Below the pieces are notes generated by a model. That model ran no database searches and was not told where the DNA came from. It was given only the letters and a program-made list of their open reading frames with translations. This document shows positions 56,995 to 64,000 of a DNA stretch of 64,000 bases, piece by piece. Within the stretch, counting starts at the first letter, position 1; each line of letters starts with the position of its first letter. A program made the position numbers and the translations under genes. Origin of the DNA: JAFAXD01 sp963833605 (GTDB taxonomy: Bacteria; Pseudomonadota; Alphaproteobacteria; Rhizobiales; Xanthobacteraceae); contig CAWHYZ010000007.1 of assembly GCA_963833605.1 (NCBI GenBank), positions 19,441 through 83,440 of the forward strand, read 5' to 3'.

Positions 56995-57969
56995 ATGCAA
57001 CACCGGCACATCCTCTCCGCTGTCTTCCTCCTCACGCTCGCCGCCTCATCGCCGGCGCGCGCCGACTATCCGGAGCAGCCGATCCGGGTCATCGTGCCGT
57101 TCGTCGCCGGCGGATTTGTTGATGGTTTCGCGCGCATCTTCAGCGACCGGCTGGGCGCGCGGCTGGGCAAGCCGGTTGTGATCGAGAACAAGCCCGGCGC
57201 CGGCGGCAAGATCGGCGATGATTTCGTCGCCGCCGCGCTGCCCGACGGCTACACCCTGCTGATCGACGACGTGGCGCGCCCGGTCCTCGCCAAGGTCGCA
57301 AACCCGGATGCGCGGGACGAAAACATGCTGCAGACATTCGCGTTCGCCGGCATGCTCGGCACCTCGCCCGGCATCCTCACCGCGTCGCCAGCGCTCGGCG
57401 TGAAGGACTTTGCGGGGTTCATCGCCAAGCTGCGCGCGGAACCCGGGCGGCACAGTTTTGGCTCCGCCGGCGCCGGCACCGCCTCCCACGTGGTGAGCGC
57501 GCAGCTCGTGCGCATGTTCGGGCTCAACGTGGTGCACGTGCCCTACCGCGGCGGCGCCAACGCGCTTGCCGACGTCGCCTCCGGCACCATCGCCTGGATG
57601 GTCAACACGCCCAACAGCTCGCTGCCGCTGATCGAGGCCGGCCGGCTGGTGCCGCTGTTCGTGATGGCGCCGCACCGGCTCAAACCGCTGCCCGACGTGC
57701 CGACGCTCGCCGAGCTCGGCTACCCGCAATTCAGCGAGGAGATCTCCTCGATCTTTCTGATGGCGCCGGCGGCGACGCCCGTCCCGGTGCTGGAGCGGCT
57801 CAATGCCGCCACCGGGGAGGTGCACCGCGAGGGCGAGGTGGCGGCGCGGCTCGAGGCGCTGGCACTCTCGCCGCCGCCGGCGGACATCACGCTTGCCGGC
57901 ATCCGTGCGCTGGCCGAGAAGCAGCTCGCGGCCTGGACCGCGGCGGTGCGGGCGGAGACCGGGCGATGA
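56995..57969 (+). CDS. Bug/TctC-type tripartite tricarboxylate transporter receptor
   Basis: A 324-residue periplasmic binding protein. The signal peptide (residues 1-20) ends AASSPARAD. Family motifs are YPEQPIRVIVPFVAGG, VIENKPGAGGKIGDDFVAAA, LPDGYTLLI, HVPYRGGANALADVASGTIA and GRLVPLFVMAPHRLKPLPDV. These receptors bind carboxylates for TctAB-type or orphan uptake. The ATG at 56995 was chosen over a GTG at 56983; there is no good ribosome-binding site because palindrome pair E ends only 20 bases upstream. No TctA/TctB genes are in view. Confidence 0.87.
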   Translation: MQHRHILSAVFLLTLAASSPARADYPEQPIRVIVPFVAGGFVDGFARIFSDRLGARLGKPVVIENKPGAGGKIGDDFVAAALPDGYTLLIDDVARPVLAKVANPDARDENMLQTFAFAGMLGTSPGILTASPALGVKDFAGFIAKLRAEPGRHSFGSAGAGTASHVVSAQLVRMFGLNVVHVPYRGGANALADVASGTIAWMVNTPNSSLPLIEAGRLVPLFVMAPHRLKPLPDVPTLAELGYPQFSEEISSIFLMAPAATPVPVLERLNAATGEVHREGEVAARLEALALSPPPADITLAGIRALAEKQLAAWTAAVRAETGR

Positions 57970-58000
57970 TGGCGGCGGCCGCCGCCGCAAAGGAGCAGGA

Positions 58001-58756
58001 ATGAGCGCGCTCGACATTGCGATGATCGACCTCGTGATCGCCAACCGGGTGCTGGCGCGCATGGGCGCGGTCGACGCCTACGGCCACGTCAGCGTGCGCC
58101 ACCCGACCGAGCCGTCGCGCTATCTGCTCGCGCGCTCGCGCGCCCCGGAGCTCGTCGCGCGCGACGACATCATGGCGTTCGAACTCGACGGGCGCGTGGT
58201 GGGCGCCGACAACCGGCCGCCCTATCTCGAGCGCTTCATCCACGGGGCGGTCTACGAGGCGCGGCCCGACGTGCACGCGGTGGTGCACGGGCATCCGCGC
58301 GCGCTGCTGCCGTTCACGGTCGCCGACATCGAGATGCGGCCGCTGTTTCTCACCGCCGACGAGTTCGGCGCGCATGTGCCGCGCTGGGACATCCGCGACC
58401 GCTTCGGCGACACCAACCTCCTGATCATCGACATGGATCAGGGCCGCGACCTCGCGCGCGCGCTCGGGGACGACCGCGTGCTGCTCGTGCGCGGCCACGG
58501 GTTCGTGGGGGCGGGGCGCTCGGCGGTGCAGCTCATCCGCATGTGCAAGGCGCTGCTCGACAACGCCGCGCTGCAGCTCGAAGCGATGCGCTTCGGTCCG
58601 CTCAAGGAACTGACCGCGGGCGAGATCGCGGCGCGCCGCAAGAGCATCAAGGACGACGACTTGCCCTCACTGATGCGCGGCTTCGAGTACGAGGCGATCG
58701 CGGCCGGCTGCCGCGAGCTGCTGGAAGAGCGCGCGGTACTCAAGGCGCGGGGGTGA
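58001..58756 (+). CDS. class II aldolase/adducin-family protein
   Basis: A 251-residue metal-dependent aldolase or decarboxylase fold. Zinc ligands are visible in DVHAVVHGHPRALLPFTVAD (two His) and RVLLVRGHGFVGAGRSAVQL (His). ANRVLARMGAVDAYGHVSVR at the N-terminus is typical of the family, with substrate-phosphate positions only partly conserved. AGGAG lies just before the ATG at 58001. 32 bases after the Bug receptor gene, so the two are probably cotranscribed. Substrate unknown. Confidence 0.87.
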   Translation: MSALDIAMIDLVIANRVLARMGAVDAYGHVSVRHPTEPSRYLLARSRAPELVARDDIMAFELDGRVVGADNRPPYLERFIHGAVYEARPDVHAVVHGHPRALLPFTVADIEMRPLFLTADEFGAHVPRWDIRDRFGDTNLLIIDMDQGRDLARALGDDRVLLVRGHGFVGAGRSAVQLIRMCKALLDNAALQLEAMRFGPLKELTAGEIAARRKSIKDDDLPSLMRGFEYEAIAAGCRELLEERAVLKARG

Positions 58757-58767
58757 CGCGAGCTTCA

Positions 58768-58955
58768 CCTCTCCCCGCTTGCGGGGAGAGGTCGGCGCGA
58801 AGCGCCGGGTGAGGGGGCATCTCCAAAATGTGTGGAGCTGATGCAGGAATGCCGACCACGGAGGAGTTCAACTCGTCGAGTGCCCGTGGAAGCGCCCCCT
58901 CACCCGATTTCTCGCTGCGCTCGAAATCGACCTCTCCCCGCAAGCGGGGAGAGGT
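58768..58955. repeat. inverted palindrome pair F (short, DUF559-remnant-like spacer)
   Basis: Same hairpin pair as E. The spacer begins CCAAAATGTGTGGAGCTGAT, again resembling the start of the DUF559 gene, followed by about 60 unrelated bases. Right flank GTGATGTGCCGCGGTGATA matches that of E (GTGACGTGCCGTGGTGATA). Looks like a gene-less derivative. Confidence 0.8.
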
Positions 58956-59016
58956 GATGTGCCGCGGTGATACGCAATGCGGCGCCCACGCTCCCATGCG
59001 CATGCCCCATGCTCTC

Positions 59017-59202
59017 ATGGATGCCCTTGTGCGCACGTGCACAGGGCATCCATGGACGGAGGGGCGCGCCCTCATGGATGCCATGGATGACAAATTCCGC
59101 CTGTGTTTGGCATCCATGAGCAAGCCTCTGAAAAATCCGGGGATTTGTGCCATCCGATGCACCATGGATGCCCTTGTGCGCGCACGTGGACCAGGGCATC
59201 CA
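59017..59202. repeat. ATGGATGCCC hairpin repeats, second locus
   Basis: Hairpins ATGGATGCCC...GGGCATCCAT at 59017-59053 and 59164-59202, with an altered one between them (about 59073-59119). Same family as the 85-bp tandem repeat at 20446, with GCATGCCCCATGCTCTCATGG as a diverged spacer. No gene is supported here. Confidence 0.7.
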
Positions 59203-59277
59203 TGGACGGCGGGCGCGCGCGATCGCCGTCGGCCCGGCGGTGCAAGATGAGAGTTGAGGGGTCCTGGATGAGAGTTG

Positions 59278-59295
59278 GATGAGGAATTCCTCATC
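59278..59295. other. perfect 18-bp palindrome
   Basis: GATGAGGAATTCCTCATC is fully self-complementary, set in a region with other GATGAG repeats (GGATGAGAGTTGGATGAG). It could be a dimer-binding site or simply repeat debris. No gene is adjacent. Confidence 0.3.
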
Positions 59296-59689
59296 AAGCA
59301 AAGTTCGTTCATAAACAATGGGCTAAGCCTCGAATCCGGCCCTTGATGAGGATTTTGCCGGGTGACCTGGGAGCCCGCGCTCTCATCTAGCCCCTACCAT
59401 CCATGGTGCCATCGCCCGCGAGGAGCACGAATTCCGCCCCGTCAGCCGGCGACCCAGAACCCCGTGCGGATTCGGGTTGGCGCAGCGGGGCCCAGTCTGC
59501 CCTGGATGCCCTCATTCACCGTCGATGACCACGTGCAGCACACGGCACCTGCGGTTTTGCACTGGGCACAGCACCTCCCCGCTGTCATCGCCCGCGAGGG
59601 GCGCCAATTGCGCCGCGAAAGCGGGCGACCTAGTACTCCATGAGGATACGATGTGGCACGGCGGAGCCCCGGTCCGCCATAGATGCCTT
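59296..59689. other. gene-less stretch with degraded palindromic repeats
   Basis: Between the two repeat blocks I see no coding sequence. It contains two pieces related to the 21507 repeat: CATCGCCCGCGAGG with GCCGGCGACCC near 59405-59455, and TCATCGCCCGCGAGG with AAAGCGGGCGACC near 59585-59630. Confidence 0.45.
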
Positions 59690-59885
59690 CTTCACCATAG
59701 ATGCCCTCGCCACGAGGGAGGGGCATCTATGATTTTGCGTCGGTTCGTCACAATGGATGCCCTTGTTCGCCATAGATGCCCTCGCCACGGGAGATGGCAT
59801 CAATGGTTTTGCAGCGGGTCTTCGCCATGGATGCCCTTTCTCACCATGGATGCCCTCGTCACGGGACAGGCCATCTATGGGCATC
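59690..59885. repeat. degenerate ATRGATGCC repeat array
   Basis: At least eight copies of ATAGATGCC/ATGGATGCC and their inverses (GGCATCTAT, GGCATCAAT) occur in under 200 bases, several arranged as hairpins with CTCGCCACG loops. It is a decayed relative of the 20446 and 59017 repeats. Confidence 0.65.
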
Positions 59886-59968
59886 CGGCCACCGATGTTG
59901 GTGGACCTCGGCGTTGACCACCTCGTCCGGATCGCGGATCGTGCCGGCGGTCCGGAGCGCCTCCGCGT

Positions 59969-60310
59969 ATGCCCAATTCCGACGACGAGCGGCCGCTGAC
60001 GCCCGTTCAGGCACGCGTCGTCGCGCGCATGCGCTGGCTGATGCTGATATCCGGCTTTGCCACCGTGCTGGGCATCGCGGTCGTCCTCGGGGTCGTTGGC
60101 TACCGGATATTTCATTCCGGCAGCGCGAACGCCGGGGGCGGATCGGAGTTGACCGTGCTGTTTCCCAAGGGGGCGAAGATCGTGGCTACGTCGGTCAGCG
60201 GCGACGCGCTCATCGTCACGATCGAGGTTGGCGGCACGACCGAGATCCGCAGTTTCGATGCCAGGACCTTGCGGCCGCTGGCCCGCCTGCGCTTTGCGAC
60301 CGAGCCGTGA
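59969..60310 (+). CDS. small membrane protein, DUF6476-like
   Basis: A 113-residue protein with one membrane helix (LMLISGFATVLGIAVVLGVV, about residues 24-43) after a polar N-terminus containing LTPVQARVVARMRW. A small extracytoplasmic part follows (LTVLFPKGAKIVATSVSGDA, LIVTIEVGGTTEIRSFDART). The pattern resembles DUF6476, a rhizobial protein often near rluD. Intact frame; function unknown. Directly upstream of tRNA-Glu. Confidence 0.65.
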   Translation: MPNSDDERPLTPVQARVVARMRWLMLISGFATVLGIAVVLGVVGYRIFHSGSANAGGGSELTVLFPKGAKIVATSVSGDALIVTIEVGGTTEIRSFDARTLRPLARLRFATEP

Positions 60311-60360
60311 CGCGGCCCCGCGCTTGCGCGGCCGCGTGAACGAGTTTATTCGAGAGCCAA

Positions 60361-60436
60361 GCTCCCTTCGTCTAGCGGCCCAGGACGTTGCCCTCTCACG
60401 GCGAAAACAGGGGTTCGAGTCCCCTAGGGAGCGCCA
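60361..60436 (+). tRNA. tRNA-Glu (anticodon CTC)
   Basis: A complete 76-nt cloverleaf: acceptor GCTCCCT/AGGGAGC, then G and encoded CCA. The D-arm is TCGTCTAGCGGCCCAGGA, the anticodon loop CTCTCAC (CTC reads GAG), and the T-arm GGTTCGAGTCCCC. A tyrosine integrase remnant ends next to its 3' side, as expected for an integration target. Confidence 0.95.
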
Positions 60437-61040
60437 CGTCAAAAATTCCCCTTTGATTTGTCTGACGTTTCCATCCGAATTGTCCCACTGACGGGCATGG
60501 TGCGACACCGTCTGTTGATTATTTGAGCCTGTGGATTTGAGCTTGGCCATGGCGGAAGTGGCGAGCCTCTTCCTGTTCGCCGCGCGAGTGTACCTCTCCA
60601 CCTCTTCGAGCGTCTGATGGCCAGTGACGGCCATGATCTCGTGGGCAGTAGCTCCGCACTCGGCGAGGCGATCGGCTGCCGCTTTCCGCAGACCATGCGC
60701 TGAGCAATGGGGTAGGTTCGCTTGTCGGCACCAGTCTTTGAAGAGGTTGCCGAACCCGTTCGGACTGAACGGCTTGTCGTATTCGGTCAGCAGGAGAGTC
60801 TGATGTCCAGATTTGGTCGCGGCTATTATCGATGCCAAGTCGGGATGTAACTCAATGCTGGCCTCGATCGGCTTGCGGTGTTCGTTCTTCGCGAACGTGA
60901 ATTCGATCAGTGCGCCGCGAACATGCTGTGGTCCAAGCCGAACTGCGTCTTCCCTGCGTCCCGCTCGTGTACAACATGAGTGCCATCGCGAGTCGTGCCT
61001 TGCACGCCTGCGTACTCGGATCGTAACGCATCGTGCGCAC
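60437..61040 (-). pseudogene. truncated tyrosine recombinase (phage/island integrase)
   Basis: Catalytic half of a tyrosine integrase. After deleting one base near 60965 it reads KARLAMALMLYTSGRREDAV (first Arg region), LPHCSAHGLRKAAADRLAEC (His and Arg), VTGHQTLEEVERYTRAANRK (His and Tyr). The N-terminal arm- and core-binding part is missing; in its place, above about 61040, is unrelated sequence. The reading frame has no stop before the tRNA and reads through its 3' end, as is common for integrases sited at tRNA-Glu. Probably inactive. Confidence 0.8.
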
Positions 61041-61133
61041 TCCGGTGTCGCGCGCTCCAATGCATACGGTCCAAGGCGCTAGCGCAGAACGTCGGTCTGT
61101 ACTGCGCGGAATCAGGCAACCGCTCTAAACCGG

Positions 61134-62042
61134 TCAAACCGCATGGCAAGTCGATCTCGGTCGGGCTGGTCCTTCGTCCTTGCCCTTGAGGATGCGATCG
61201 ACGTAGCTGGCCGCACGCCGGTATTGGTCGATCAGATCGGGTCCATACGAGATCAGACCGCCGGCGGTGATGAAATAGTGAGCCGGATAGACGGCAGGCA
61301 ATTTATGCTTCTCCGCCAGCGTGACAATGAGATCGCGATGCCCGACCGCGAGCGCGCTTGCCACCACGATAAGACCACTCGTGGGCGGGCGCGCGAATGC
61401 CGCGACCGCACGCTCGATCTCATCGGCGCGACGTACCGTCGACAGGCGTCAATTCCACGCCGAGTGACTGCGCCACGCCCAAAAGAGCCCCGAATCGCCC
61501 GATCCCGGACGGTATGGCCGGATCGCGAAGCACAGCCGCGCGCGTTACGCCCGGCGCAATCTGCTTAAGCAGTTCCAGCCATTTCACGCCCAGGGAGTAC
61601 TCATACGACGTGAACCCGGTGATATTGCCGCTCGGCTGCGCGAGGCTTGGAACGAAACCCGCGCCGACTGGATCGAAGACTGCAACGAACACGATCGGCA
61701 CGCTGCGCGTCGCCTGTTGCAGCGGGCCTAAGCCGAAGCTGCCAGTGGCCACAATGACGTCCGCGAACCCGACCAATTCAGCCGCATATCTACGAATGCG
61801 GTCTGCATTGCCACCTGCCCAGCGATATTCGATGTGGAAATGTTCGGGCGAAACCTCACCCAGCCCGAATTCCCTAATCCCCTGCGCGAACGCCGTCACG
61901 CGGAGCTGCCCTTCCGGATCGTCGGCCGCATTGTTCATGAGAACGCCAATGCGCCGTATCCGCTCAGGCTGCTGGGTGCGCGCCACAAGCGGCCATGCCG
62001 CCGCACTGCCGAGAAGCCGCGAGGAACGTGGCGCCGCTTCAT
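61134..62042 (-). pseudogene. ABC transporter substrate-binding protein (TrpX/DUF534-like), degraded
   Basis: Starts at ATG 62042 (MKRR) with a signal peptide recoverable only after two one-base corrections (LGSAAAWPLVARTQQPERIR). The main frame (61420-61986) reads RRIGVLMNNAADDPEGQLRV, ATGSFGLGPLQQATRSVPIV and GAGFVPSLAQPSGNITGFTS. After another break near 61410 the end follows (DEIERAVAAFARPPTSGLIV, LPAVYPAHYFITAGGLISYG). The usual last ~25 residues are lost at about 61134, where the integrase-side sequence begins. Confidence 0.8.
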
Positions 62043-62574
62043 GTAGGCCCCCTAGCCTTCAGGACCCTGCCGTGCTGCTGAAAACGTAGCATACCGGTGC
62101 ATGGCCGTATGGGGCGAAACCGGGTTAGACGATGGGAAATTGCAAAACACTGTTCAGTGGCTAGCGGATGTCCGTTCCCGGTCAATCTCCGCCTATCCTT
62201 CCCGGCACGTCGGCGGCATGTTCGTGTCACCCTCCGAAACTCGCCGTGAATGTGCATGTTCGGGGATCTGCAGTTTCAGTGCCATGTGTGGACGGCTCCG
62301 AGTTGGCAAGGAGAATTGTCACGTTTGAAAGCTTGGTCGGTGCAGCCATGTGTTCGGTTTACGTGGCGCGGTTCACATGACCGCTGGCCATAATGCCCTC
62401 CGCGGATCAGGTCCCGGTCATAACCTCGCATTCAAACAATGCGCTGGCACAAGTGGGTTGTCCTGATCGCCGGATCGACCGGCTCTGCATTACGTGCTGT
62501 TCGCCCTCCCAACCTTCACATCACGCCGTGATGTCCGGCGCGATCTCGTTTACGCCGTAAGCGCGACAGGTTGC
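62043..62574. other. stretch without a supportable gene
   Basis: Short ORFs occur on both strands (for example 62101-62328 plus) but show no domain, plausible start or coding-like composition. It lies among mobile-element remnants. Confidence 0.35.
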
Positions 62575-62637
62575 TTATAAACGCTCGCCCCTGGCCATCA
62601 TGGCCCAGGCCATTCTGGCGATCTTGTTGGCAAGCGT
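62575..62637 (-). pseudogene. C-terminal fragment of an IS110-family transposase
   Basis: The minus strand reads TLANKIARMAWAMMARGERL and stop. This is the standard end of IS1111/IS110-group transposases and continues the motif ALANKIA seen at the window's right edge. Only about 20 residues remain, in the opposite direction to the transposase at 63031. Confidence 0.65.
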
Positions 62638-62654
62638 GGCGGAGTTCATCTACG

Positions 62655-62790
62655 GCGGGAAGGTCACGCCCACCCTGCCCCTCAACCCCGCCAAGGAGCA
62701 TTGGGTTGGCTGGTGGATCAAAGTGACCGGCCTGCCGTTGATGTACTGGAATTACATGTTGAAGGGGCACGTGCGGTTCCCGAAGCACGC
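62655..62790 (+). pseudogene. possible C-terminal fragment of a flavoprotein oxidoreductase
   Basis: The plus frame reads YGGKVTPTLPLNPAKEHWVG then WWIKVTGLPLMYWNYMLKGH and VRFPKHA, which looks like real protein and recalls the C-terminus of NAD(P)/FAD-dependent (sulfide:quinone or NDH-2-like) oxidoreductases. Upstream it runs antisense into the IS110 fragment. The assignment is tentative. Confidence 0.25.
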
Positions 62791-63030
62791 TGGACTAGGG
62801 TCGACTTCCGGGTTGGGTCGCCCGCCACAACACCGCCTTCAAGGGCGATGTCTGTCTGATGATGGCGAAGCTGCATCAGCACTCACGTCGAGGTGCCGCC
62901 CTTGCTGCTTGCACGCGCCACGGAGGCGATTGAATGACCGGTCATGATGCTGTGGACGGCTCCTCCACCGGCACATGAGTGCCATGGACGTGGGTGCTGC
63001 TGAGGCCCCCATGATTCGGAGGAGTAAGTC

Positions 63031-64000
63031 ATGCAAACGGTCATTACAGTTGGTCTCGACATCGCAAAGTCTGTTTTCCAGGTCCACGGCATCGATGCGA
63101 AAGGCGATGTGATCATCCGCCGTCAGCTCAAGCGTCGCTACGTTCTGGCGTTCTTTCAGAAGCTGCCGTCATGCCTGGTTGGTATCGAAGCCTGCGCATC
63201 GTCACATCATTGGTCGCGCGGACTCACGGCGCTCGGCCATACGGTACGCCTGATGCCGCCGGCCTATGTGAAGCCCTACGTCAAACGGCAGAAGAACGAC
63301 ATGGCCGATGCTGAGGCGATTTGCGAAGCCGTCATCAGAGCCACCATGCGGTTTGTGCCAACCAAGACCCCTGAGCAGCAGAGCTGCCTGGTGCTTCATC
63401 GCACACGCCATCTGTTTATCCGCCAGCAGACCGCGGTGATTAATTCGATCGGAGCCTACCTCGCCGAGTTCGGCATTGTCGCGCCGGTCGGGCGCAAAGG
63501 GGTCGCCAGAACTGCTCGATGTTGTTGCCGACCCGAGCGACAAACGGGTGCCTGAGATTGCGCGCGCATGCCTTGCCGCACTCGGCGCCCAACTGCTCAT
63601 CCTGAAGGAGCAGATTGTGAAGTTCGATCGGATGATCATGGCTTGGCACCGGTTGAATGAAACGAGCCAGCGCCTTCATTACATTCCCGGGGTCGGTCCG
63701 ATGTTGGCGACCGCTCTGGTCGCGAGTGTCGCTGACCCCAGGACCTTCCGATCGGGACGAAACTTCTCGGCTTGGATCGGGCTCGTTCCGAGGCAGCACT
63801 CGAGCGGGGGCAAGGACAGACTCTGGCAGTATCAGCAAGCAAGGTGACCGCTATCTGCGTAGCCTGTTCGTGGCCGGTGCACTCGCCGTCATCCGCTACG
63901 CCAAGATCCACGGAACCAAGCATCGACCCTGGCTTGCGGCATTGCTGGCACGGCGGCCGACCAAGGTTGCCGCCATCGCGCTTGCCAACAAGATCGCCAG
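63031..64000 (+). CDS. IS110/IS1111-family transposase (frameshifted, cut by window edge)
   Basis: A DEDD-type transposase. MQTVITVGLDIAKSVFQVHG carries the first Asp, CLVGIEACASSHHWSRGL a Glu, and KNDMADAEAICEAV the Asp pair. The C-terminal Tnp_20 part has HYIPGVGPMLATALVASVAD and SAWIGLVPRQHSSGGKDRL. Deleting one G near 63505 and one T near 63834 joins three frames; the end (LARRPTKVAAIALANKIA) is cut off at 64000. A GGAGGA site precedes the ATG. Element ends could not be defined. Confidence 0.85.

Noticed and set aside
60361..60437. Integrase C-terminal extension through the tRNA-Glu gene
   Set aside because: The extension is the antisense translation of the tRNA and its upstream DNA, a known artefact at tRNA integration sites, so it was not counted as protein.

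Overview
The window is high-GC alphaproteobacterial DNA, most like Hyphomicrobiales of the Bradyrhizobium/Rhodopseudomonas/Xanthobacteraceae kind. Evidence: RpoH-type sigma factor, the serC-serA, purA and rpoH neighbourhood, Tat/ABC uptake genes, and many short palindromic intergenic repeats typical of these genomes. I worked only from the sequence, so family names rest on recognised motifs.

Layout. (1) 1-16.9 kb is an accessory, partly low-GC segment ending at the 3' end of a tRNA-Arg(CCG) gene. It holds two very large secreted RTX/Calx-beta/FG-GAP-type proteins that share a near-identical C-terminal domain. The second is split by an IS256-family element (exact 9-bp target duplication) and an IS3/IS2-group element (exact 5-bp target duplication). 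A patchwork of small rhizobial hypotheticals follows: a DUF4160/DUF2442 pair, zinc-ribbon proteins and DNA-ligase remnants. (2) 17-35.7 kb is core/metabolic: mtnA, a RelE/NadS-type toxin-antitoxin pair, hydrolases, a TauE/SafE exporter, a glutaryl-CoA-dehydrogenase-like enzyme, an SDR, a flavin monooxygenase plus hydrolase pair, a cyclase next to a molybdenum hydroxylase (coxMSL-like), an FAH-family hydrolase, aroE, and two tandem paralogous periplasmic proteins. (3) 35.9-42.8 kb carries a cyanate uptake and degradation cluster (substrate-binding protein, permease, ATPase, cynS) followed by lutABC lactate utilisation. (4) 42.9-54.8 kb is housekeeping: glmM, serC with a putative leader RNA, serA, a MuiA-like protein, purA, a proline-rich membrane protein, rpoH and an RluA-family pseudouridine synthase. 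(5) 55-60.4 kb holds another LLM oxidoreductase, a Bug-type binding protein and a class II aldolase, set among palindromic repeat pairs. One repeat pair encloses a DUF559 endonuclease-like gene. (6) 60.4-64 kb begins at the 3' end of tRNA-Glu(CTC) and holds mobile debris: a truncated tyrosine integrase, an ABC-binding-protein remnant and IS110-family pieces.

Two window-wide points matter for reading the annotation. First, almost every long gene, housekeeping or transposase, is broken by single-base events. At nearly all the sites I examined, deleting exactly one base restores the expected protein, so this looks like insertion-biased sequencing error rather than gene decay. Frameshifted conserved genes are therefore given as whole spans. 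Second, the best candidate for an undescribed system is the family of inverted palindrome pairs. One copy carries a DUF559 endonuclease gene whose start and end lie at or inside the repeat, and two neighbouring short copies look like internal-deletion derivatives of it.
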